Source: Bacteroidota bacterium
Lineage (GTDB): Bacteria > Bacteroidota > Bacteroidia > Chitinophagales > Chitinophagaceae
Assembly (NCBI GenBank): GCA_023436425.1
Contig: JAEZJD010000295.1
Location: 1-6,968 of the forward strand
Length of the DNA: 6,968 bases
Direction of reading: 5' to 3'
Below, in pieces: positions 1 through 4,929 of this stretch. The position numbers were made by a program, and so were the translations under genes. Position 1 is the first letter of the stretch; each line of letters starts with the position of its first letter. Under the pieces are notes generated by a model. That model was not told where the DNA came from. It made no database searches and was given only the letters and a program-made list of their open reading frames with translations.

Positions 1-555
1 ATGCCAAGCGGTCCCGGTCCCATTGAAGACGACTTGATTCATCAAATTGCTTCGGTTGTTCCGCCGCCGATCGCTACATTCTTGCTCACGAGCGAAACAA
101 TGGCAGATGCGATTATCGGCCACCACCAAAAGACTTTTACCAACACGCTGCAGCTTGTAGATGAACTGTCGGAAGGAAAATATGATGAATTGAAAAGCAA
201 AATGCCTTCAATCAAAATTGTGCAGGTAATTCATGTGTTAGATGAATCCTCGATTGATGCAGCGCTTGAAGTTGCCGGTCACGTACATGCGCTTTTGCTG
301 GATAGCGGCAATCCGAAGCTGCCACTGAAACAACTGGGCGGCACCGGCCGGGTGCACAACTGGAAGTTGGGTCGAAAAATTGTTGAACAATCAAAAGTTC
401 CTGTTTTTCTTGCCGGTGGACTAAACTCCACGAACGTTCGCCAGGCTATTGAAGAAGTGCAGCCATTCGGAATCGACGTTTGCAGCGGCGTTCGAACCAA
501 TGGAGCACTTGATGCAAACAAGTTAGAGTTATTTTTTAAAGAAGTTGACCGTTAA
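1..555 (+). CDS. TrpF-family (phosphoribosylanthranilate isomerase-like) protein, 5' end outside window
   Basis: The product resembles the TrpF family, (beta/alpha)8-barrel enzymes that convert N-(5'-phosphoribosyl)anthranilate to CdRP in tryptophan synthesis. Counting from base 1, recognisable parts are the strand ending LLLDS (98-102, with the position of the general-acid Asp at D101), GGTG (113-116) followed by W121, the phosphate-binding AGGL (138-141), and CSGV (161-164). The ATG at base 1 is probably an internal Met: the MPSGPGPI stretch aligns with the family's segment after strand 1, so the first roughly 25-30 residues, including the KICG catalytic-Cys strand, lie before the window. 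Odd points: the usual QLHG is QLVD (51-54), the SPR motif is SGPGPI without an Arg, and the C-terminal PGxKD is replaced. It may therefore be a paralogue with another substrate rather than a true TrpF, so no gene symbol is given. Family membership is fairly sure, function is not. Its stop overlaps the stop of the convergent exporter gene. Confidence 0.75.
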   Translation: MPSGPGPIEDDLIHQIASVVPPPIATFLLTSETMADAIIGHHQKTFTNTLQLVDELSEGKYDELKSKMPSIKIVQVIHVLDESSIDAALEVAGHVHALLLDSGNPKLPLKQLGGTGRVHNWKLGRKIVEQSKVPVFLAGGLNSTNVRQAIEEVQPFGIDVCSGVRTNGALDANKLELFFKEVDR

Positions 556-2228
556 TCTCTCCTCATTGCGCGGGGCTGCGACTCATCATCGCTGTGACCG
601 AATTCATCTTCCAACTCAATTCCGATATCTTCTAAAGCAGGTCGATTAGACTTGCGCAGCGGAATTTCAGGTAAAAAGAATACAACAATTAAAGCAATAA
701 TCATAAGCACACCGCTTATCAAAAAAATATTTGAAACTGCATTGGCGAAAATCACTTTTGCAGAAGCGATGAAGTGTGAGAAATTATTCATTACTGCAGT
801 GTGATGCTCACCAGGAACCTGTTGTAGTACAGCTTCGATATGTTTTCGATTTGTGTGATTGAGCACTGATTGTATCATTGATGCGTCTAACCCACCACCG
901 TGGCTATTCAAGCCAAACTGCCGAATCTCCGCAGCAAAAGGTTCTTGCTCTAACTGCGGCACTTGCTTGTTTAAGCTGCTATTGAGAATGCCGCCCAGAA
1001 TAGCTGTGCCTACCGTGCCACCTACACTTCTAAACAGTTGCGACGCAGCCGTTACTTCACCGATACGGCTTTGCGCAAATGCACTTTGCACAGCAATAGT
1101 AAAAATGGGCATTGTGGAACCAAGTCCCAGCCCCAGGAAGATCATGCGCATGATGAGCGATGTGTTGGATGTACCCACATTCAGCGTTGCAAAATAAAAT
1201 AGAGCACCGGTGATAATAACCGTTCCTACGATCGCCAGTATTTTGTATTTACCCGTTCGGGAAATTATTTGTCCACTGATAGTAGAGGCGACTACCAGTG
1301 AAAACATCATTGGAGTGAGAACCAAACCAGCATGTGTGGCGGAGCCTCCAATCACACCCTGCGAAAACAGAGGAATGTAGATAATGCCCCCAAACATTGC
1401 CATAGCTGTTAAGAACATGGATAATGCAGCTACAACAAAAGTTTTGTTTTGAAACAGGGTTAAAGCAATAATCGGATTGCGGGCTTTCTTTTCAACTTGC
1501 ACAAAAACAATTATCGAAACTGCAGCAAACACCAGGAGGCCAATAATTTGCCACGAAGACCATGCATACAAGCTGCCCGCCCAAACAAGCGACAGAAGCA
1601 GCGGAATGAGCGTCGTAACAATGAAAAAAGCTCCCAACCAATCAATTGTTCTGTCCTGGTGCAATGCCTTTATTTTCGGTAGGGCCGAGGATAAAACGAG
1701 CAGCGCAAACACCCCCACAGGTATGTTCACGTAAAAGACCCAACGCCATGTGGTGTGATCCGTAATCCACCCACCTAACAACGGACCGGCAACACTGCTC
1801 AGCCCAAAAACAGCACCGATCATTCCCTGATATTTCCCACGTTCTGCAGGGGGGAAAACATCGCCGATAACAGCAAACGAATTCACCATCATTGCACCGC
1901 CGCCAATTCCCTGCAACCCCCTGAACAAAATCAACTCAGTCATATTTAGTGCTAATCCGCACAACACTGAACTGATCAGAAAAATGATAATAGCTATCAA
2001 ATACAAATTTCTACGGCTGAAAATATCGGAGAGTTTACCGTAAATCGGAACGGTGACGGTTGAGCCGAGCATATAGGCTGTAAAAACCCAGCTGAGGTGT
2101 TCAATGCCGTGGAGCTCCTGGACAATCGTAGGCATGGCTGTGGCCACAATTGTCTGGTCCAGAGATGAAAGGAGCATGGCGAGAATGACACCTGTCAAAA
2201 TCATCCACTTACTCGTCTCTTTTTGCAT
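552..2228 (-). CDS. MFS exporter, DHA2 (EmrB/QacA-like) 14-helix family
   Basis: This 558-residue membrane protein is of the drug:H+ antiporter-2 type in the inner membrane. Visible hallmarks: helix 1 motif LDQTIVATAMP (23-33), motif A in the 2-3 loop GKLSDIFSRR (64-73), RGLQGIGGG (103-111), antiporter motif C GLSSVAGPLLGG (142-153) with WRWVFYVNIP (161-170) after it, and fourteen hydrophobic stretches. A hydrophilic loop of about 80 residues (roughly 415-495) precedes the last helix, as in QacA/EmrB proteins. The cytoplasmic tail (521-558) is charged. I chose the ATG at 2228. The open frame extends to a TTG at 2249, but the extra seven residues add nothing family-like and a stop lies just beyond. 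No ribosome-binding site is seen, which is normal for Bacteroidota. It follows tdh on the same strand by 51 bases with no promoter match between, so co-transcription is likely. The substrate cannot be read from sequence: multidrug is the default label, amino-acid-related export a speculation from its neighbour. Confidence 0.93.
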   Translation of the reverse strand: MQKETSKWMILTGVILAMLLSSLDQTIVATAMPTIVQELHGIEHLSWVFTAYMLGSTVTVPIYGKLSDIFSRRNLYLIAIIIFLISSVLCGLALNMTELILFRGLQGIGGGAMMVNSFAVIGDVFPPAERGKYQGMIGAVFGLSSVAGPLLGGWITDHTTWRWVFYVNIPVGVFALLVLSSALPKIKALHQDRTIDWLGAFFIVTTLIPLLLSLVWAGSLYAWSSWQIIGLLVFAAVSIIVFVQVEKKARNPIIALTLFQNKTFVVAALSMFLTAMAMFGGIIYIPLFSQGVIGGSATHAGLVLTPMMFSLVVASTISGQIISRTGKYKILAIVGTVIITGALFYFATLNVGTSNTSLIMRMIFLGLGLGSTMPIFTIAVQSAFAQSRIGEVTAASQLFRSVGGTVGTAILGGILNSSLNKQVPQLEQEPFAAEIRQFGLNSHGGGLDASMIQSVLNHTNRKHIEAVLQQVPGEHHTAVMNNFSHFIASAKVIFANAVSNIFLISGVLMIIALIVVFFLPEIPLRKSNRPALEDIGIELEDEFGHSDDESQPRAMRRD

Positions 2229-2279
2229 AAGTATGTGCCAATGCAGCAAAAATCATGACACATCAAGAGCAACAGCAAA

Positions 2280-3218
2280 TCAACTCAAATTATTGAGCAT
2301 GTCTTTTGTCATCGCAGCAAGATCGTATTCAGGTTTCCATCCCCAATCATTGCTCGCTGCGGAATCGTCGATGCTTTGCGGCCAACTGTCGGCAATCGAC
2401 TGGCGGTAATCTGGTTTATAATCGATTGTGAAATCAGGAATATGCTTCTTTATTTCTGCTGCTATTTCTTCGGGAGAAAAACTGATAGCGCCAACATTGT
2501 ATGATGTTCGCACTCTGATGTTTTCGACTGGTGCTTCCATCAACTCAATGGTTGCTCTGATCGCATCAGGCATGTACATCATCGGCAGATAAGTGTCTTT
2601 TCCAAGAAAACAATTGTAGTGTTTTTCTTCAAGCGCATCATGAAAAATCTCCACTGCATAGTCGGTAGTTCCACCGCCCGGTGCTGATTTGTAGGATATG
2701 AGTCCCGGGTAACGCAGGCTGCGCACATCCACACCAAACTTGTGGAAGTAATAATTGCACCAAAACTCACCGGCATATTTGCTAATGCCATACACTGTGA
2801 TCGGCTCGATGATAGTTTGCTGCGGACAATTTTGCTTTGGCGATGTGGGGCCAAAAACCGCGATGCTGCTCGGCCAATAAACCTTTTGCAACTTCTCTTC
2901 CTTGGCAATATCGAGAACATTCAACAATCCCTGCATGTTCAGGTGCCAAGCCAATGCAGGATTTTTTTCTCCCGTTGCAGAAAGAATTGCAGCCAGTAAA
3001 TAAATCTGCGTAATACCCTGCCTGATAACCTGGACATGCAACATCTCTTTATTCATCACATCGAGGCTTACATAAGGCCCGCTTCCGCGCAATAAGTCGT
3101 TCTCCTCCCGCAAATCAGACGCAACAACATTTGCGTTCCCATACATATTTCGCAATGCAAGCGTCAACTCTACTCCTATTTGACCTGATGCCCCAATGAC
3201 AAGGATCTTATCTTTCAT
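2280..3218 (-). CDS. L-threonine 3-dehydrogenase, SDR (GalE-like) type
   Basis: The 312-residue cytoplasmic enzyme oxidises L-threonine with NAD+ to 2-amino-3-oxobutyrate, which 2-amino-3-ketobutyrate CoA ligase (Kbl, not in the window) splits to glycine and acetyl-CoA. It has an N-terminal Rossmann motif GASGQIG (9-15), an acidic residue ending strand 2 (D35) that favours NAD over NADP, SSIAVFG (117-123) supplying the catalytic Ser, and YGISK (143-147) supplying Tyr143 and Lys147. The block PGLISYKSAPGGGTTDYA (171-188) is characteristic of short-chain threonine dehydrogenases and distinguishes them from UDP-glucose 4-epimerases and from zinc-dependent Tdh of E. coli. MMYMPDAIRATIELMEAP (213-230) is also typical. 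The length equals that expected for the family. The ATG at 3218 is the first in frame after an in-frame TGA at 3236-3234. It lies divergent from kdsA and is the probable first gene of a tdh-exporter unit. A generic sugar-nucleotide epimerase is the alternative, but less likely. Confidence 0.9.
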   Translation of the reverse strand: MKDKILVIGASGQIGVELTLALRNMYGNANVVASDLREENDLLRGSGPYVSLDVMNKEMLHVQVIRQGITQIYLLAAILSATGEKNPALAWHLNMQGLLNVLDIAKEEKLQKVYWPSSIAVFGPTSPKQNCPQQTIIEPITVYGISKYAGEFWCNYYFHKFGVDVRSLRYPGLISYKSAPGGGTTDYAVEIFHDALEEKHYNCFLGKDTYLPMMYMPDAIRATIELMEAPVENIRVRTSYNVGAISFSPEEIAAEIKKHIPDFTIDYKPDYRQSIADSWPQSIDDSAASNDWGWKPEYDLAAMTKDMLNNLS

Positions 3219-3234
3219 AATCCAAAGAAAGTAT

Positions 3235-3242
3235 CAAATTTA
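3235..3242 (-). promoter_or_regulatory. Candidate -7 element TAAATTTG upstream of the threonine dehydrogenase gene
   Basis: Read on the minus strand, the bases are TAAATTTG, an exact match to the Bacteroidota -7 consensus TAnnTTTG. It ends 16 bases before the ATG, so transcription would start roughly 10 bases upstream of it. No TTG is present 17-23 bases upstream, so the -33 half is missing or degenerate. In an A+T-rich spacer the match could be chance. Confidence 0.35.
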
Positions 3243-3302
3243 ATATCATGAGCATTGCAGGCTGCGGCACCTTGATGAACTCTTTCAGAATAACTTCGCA
3301 GC

Positions 3303-4127
3303 ATGAACAAATTCTTAGAAGAGTTATTTTCAGGACAGGAGTACAACAGTAAATCATTTTTCCTCATCGCCGGACCGTGCATCGTTGAAAGTGAAGAATT
3401 GGTGTACGATGTTGCAGAGCAGGTTTCGCGTATTTGCAAAAAACTTCGGATTCCACTGATCTTTAAATCATCGTATAAAAAAGCCAACCGTACAAGCGCT
3501 TCGTCTTTTACGGGCCTGGGCGATGAGGTAGGGCTACAAATAATAAAAAAGGCAGCTGAAAAGTTGAAGCTCGCAACGACCACTGACATCCACTCAGAAC
3601 GGGAAGCAGAAATGGCTGCAGAATACGTTGATGTACTTCAAATTCCCGCATTTCTCTGCAGGCAAACAGATTTGCTGATTGCAGCAGGCAAAACGGGTAA
3701 AATAGTGAACGTGAAAAAGGGACAGTTCGTAAGCGGAGAAGCAATGCGGTTTGCAGTGGAAAAGGTAAAAAGTACAGGCAATGAAAAAATAATGCTAACT
3801 GAACGTGGCACTACATTCGGCTACCAGGATTTAGTTGTCGACTACAGAAATATTCCACTGATGCAGGCTTCCGGAGTTCCTGTTGTAATGGATTGTACCC
3901 ACAGTTTGCAACAACCCAACCAAACAAGCGGCGTCACAGGAGGAAACCCGGAACTCATAAGCACTATTGCAAGAGCGGCGGTTGCAGCCGGGGCAGATGG
4001 ATTATTCATTGAAACCCACCCTGATCCTGCTTGTGCAAAAAGCGACGGTGCAAACATGTTGCGCCTCGAATTATTGGAAGATCTACTGGCGAAGCTTATA
4101 AAAATCAGGAACGCCGTTGTGAGCTGA
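3303..4127 (+). CDS. kdsA: 3-deoxy-D-manno-octulosonate 8-phosphate synthase (KDO-8-P synthase), metal-dependent class
   Basis: The 274-residue cytoplasmic TIM-barrel enzyme condenses phosphoenolpyruvate with D-arabinose 5-phosphate to KDO 8-phosphate, the precursor of the KDO that joins lipid A to the rest of lipopolysaccharide. Motifs in order: AGPCIVES (23-30), KSSYKKANRTS (55-65), TTDIHS (93-98), QIPAFLCRQTDLL (113-125), NVKKGQF (136-142), LTERGTTFGY (165-174), DCTHSLQ (197-203), ETHPDP (237-242), KSDGANM (246-252). Cys26, His200, Glu237 and Asp248 match the metal ligands Cys11, His185, Glu222 and Asp233 of the Aquifex aeolicus enzyme at a constant offset of 15. E. coli KdsA has Asn instead of the Cys and is metal-independent. 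Cys119 before RQTDL also follows the metallo class (Ala in E. coli). The ATG at 3303 is certain in frame: a TAA lies 12 bases upstream. No ribosome-binding site is visible. It is transcribed alone, divergent from tdh and convergent with the lolA-like gene. Confidence 0.97.
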   Translation: MNKFLEELFSGQEYNSKSFFLIAGPCIVESEELVYDVAEQVSRICKKLRIPLIFKSSYKKANRTSASSFTGLGDEVGLQIIKKAAEKLKLATTTDIHSEREAEMAAEYVDVLQIPAFLCRQTDLLIAAGKTGKIVNVKKGQFVSGEAMRFAVEKVKSTGNEKIMLTERGTTFGYQDLVVDYRNIPLMQASGVPVVMDCTHSLQQPNQTSGVTGGNPELISTIARAAVAAGADGLFIETHPDPACAKSDGANMLRLELLEDLLAKLIKIRNAVVS

Positions 4128-4128
4128 C

Positions 4129-4167
4129 AAAAAAAAATCCCGCATCGCTGCGGGATAAAGAATTTTT
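4129..4167. terminator. Bidirectional intrinsic terminator between kdsA and the lolA-like gene
   Basis: An 8-bp perfect stem, ATCCCGCA (4137-4144) with TGCGGGAT (4149-4156), closes a TCGC loop. Read on the minus strand it is followed directly by nine T (bases 4137-4129, the first of which also pairs at the stem base), a textbook terminator 20 bases after the lolA-like stop codon. Read on the plus strand, it starts 9 bases after the kdsA stop and is followed by AAAGAATTTTT, where the T-run is shorter and displaced by five bases, so termination of kdsA is probably weaker. Confidence 0.88.
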
Positions 4168-4176
4168 CGAACCAAT

Positions 4177-4827
4177 TTATCTCAAATCTATTAGTTCAAC
4201 GCCGGGATATTTTGCTTTGTTGAAAACGAAATCGGCATCAGCAACTGCTCCTGAGGGTTTCAGGCTTGTTACCGTGTAGCTGTATCGTCCACCACTTTTC
4301 TCCAAAAATTTAGCGCTGTATATACTTTTTGAATTTTTATCTACAAGCACATACACTTTGTGATAAGGACGAGTTTTGTCGATTGGTGTCAATTCAATTT
4401 CCTGCACGGTTCTGCCATCTTGCTTTTTTTCACCGTTTAATTTGTAATAAAAATCCTTATCGTAAAAATTAGTAAACAATTTCTGCGGCGACATTCCACT
4501 TGCGTTTGCATCCACATTGTTAACTGTTACTTCCTTCGCTCCTTTGTCGTAGTTCCAAACCGTGCGTCCGTCAGAGAAAATTTCCAGACCATCCATGGAT
4601 ACTCTAAACTTGTTGCCCTTCATCTTCACAGTGCCTTTTTTGGTAGAGAGCGCCTTGCCTTGCGCATTTTCCACCTTATATGTAAATGACGCCTGCGGCG
4701 ATTTAAACGTTCTGAAATTGGCACTCACTGCATCCAGAATCTTCTTTGCATCAGGGTCGCTTTTAGTTTGAGCGCCAGCAGCAAAAACTAACAATATCAA
4801 TACACTTAGCGTAACAATTCTTTTCAT
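4177..4827 (-). CDS. lolA: LolA-family periplasmic outer-membrane lipoprotein carrier
   Basis: The 216-residue precursor has a signal peptide: two positive residues (Lys2, Arg3), a hydrophobic core (4-15) and an AAGAQ end (16-20) that fits signal peptidase I cleavage after Ala19. There is no lipobox Cys, so it should be soluble in the periplasm. The mature part fits the LolA fold, an open beta-barrel: DAKKILDAVSANFRTFKS (26-43) as the N-terminal helix, then alternating strands SFTYKVENAQG (47-57), GTVKMKGNKFRVSM (65-78), TVWNYDKGAKEVTVN (89-103), and IYSAKFLEKSGGRYSYTV (169-186). LolA takes lipoproteins released by LolCDE across the periplasm. Bacteroidota generally have LolA but no LolB, so the acceptor is unclear. 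It lies 102 bases behind ftsK on the same strand, an arrangement common in this phylum, with a promoter-like element in the gap. The ATG at 4827 is preceded in frame by TAA at 4842-4840. A generic LolA-like envelope protein remains possible because this family diverges strongly. Confidence 0.82.
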   Translation of the reverse strand: MKRIVTLSVLILLVFAAGAQTKSDPDAKKILDAVSANFRTFKSPQASFTYKVENAQGKALSTKKGTVKMKGNKFRVSMDGLEIFSDGRTVWNYDKGAKEVTVNNVDANASGMSPQKLFTNFYDKDFYYKLNGEKKQDGRTVQEIELTPIDKTRPYHKVYVLVDKNSKSIYSAKFLEKSGGRYSYTVTSLKPSGAVADADFVFNKAKYPGVELIDLR

Positions 4828-4856
4828 CGCGAATACTATTTATTTGGAAATGGCGG

Positions 4857-4890
4857 CAAAGATAGCCGATAACAGAAGGATGGATCGCAA
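4857..4890 (-). promoter_or_regulatory. Bacteroidota-type promoter for the lolA-like gene
   Basis: On the minus strand a TTG (4890-4888) is followed after 23 bases by TATCTTTG (4864-4857), an exact match to the -7 consensus TAnnTTTG. The spacing is at the upper end of that described for Bacteroidota promoters (about 17-23). Transcription would start near 4852-4850, giving a leader of roughly 25 bases before the ATG at 4827. The leader has no Shine-Dalgarno sequence but is A+T rich. It indicates that lolA can be transcribed independently of ftsK. Confidence 0.5.
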
Positions 4891-4904
4891 GAGAGAGACC
4901 GAGT

Positions 4905-4927
4905 TTAATAGGCAACGTGCTTATTAA
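4905..4927. repeat. Short inverted repeat just after the ftsK stop codon
   Basis: TTAATA (4905-4910) pairs with TATTAA (4922-4927), and inside it GCA (4912-4914) pairs with TGC (4918-4920) around a three-base loop. Between the two stems, G4911 and T4921 would form a G-U pair in plus-strand RNA but an A-C mismatch in ftsK mRNA. It begins two bases after the ftsK stop. With no T-run after it, it is not a standard intrinsic terminator. It may stabilise the ftsK 3' end or be chance. Confidence 0.3.
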
Positions 4928-4929
4928 CA

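Noticed and set aside
859..1197. 112-codon open frame on the plus strand inside the exporter gene
   Set aside because: Antisense shadow of conserved membrane helices; no recognisable protein features or start context.
2229..2249. Upstream TTG start at 2249 adding seven residues to the exporter
   Set aside because: The internal ATG at 2228 gives a normal DHA2 N-terminus, and neither candidate has a ribosome-binding site favouring the TTG.
2284..2297. CTCAA-ATTA-TTGAG hairpin at the end of tdh
   Set aside because: Only five weak base pairs, inside coding sequence, without a T-run; not a credible terminator.
3272..3298. TTG - 16 bases - TAACTTCG as a kdsA promoter
   Set aside because: The -7 element has a mismatch, the spacing is short, and transcription would start at or beyond the ATG. 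The kdsA promoter remains unidentified.
3215..3589. 124-codon open frame on the minus strand over the tdh-kdsA spacer
   Set aside because: Most of it is antisense to well-conserved kdsA codons (including those for the AGPC and KANRTS motifs), and it shows no domain.
4031..4279. 82-codon plus-strand frame crossing the kdsA end and the terminator
   Set aside because: It would be translated through the kdsA C-terminus in another frame and through the terminator hairpin; no independent support.
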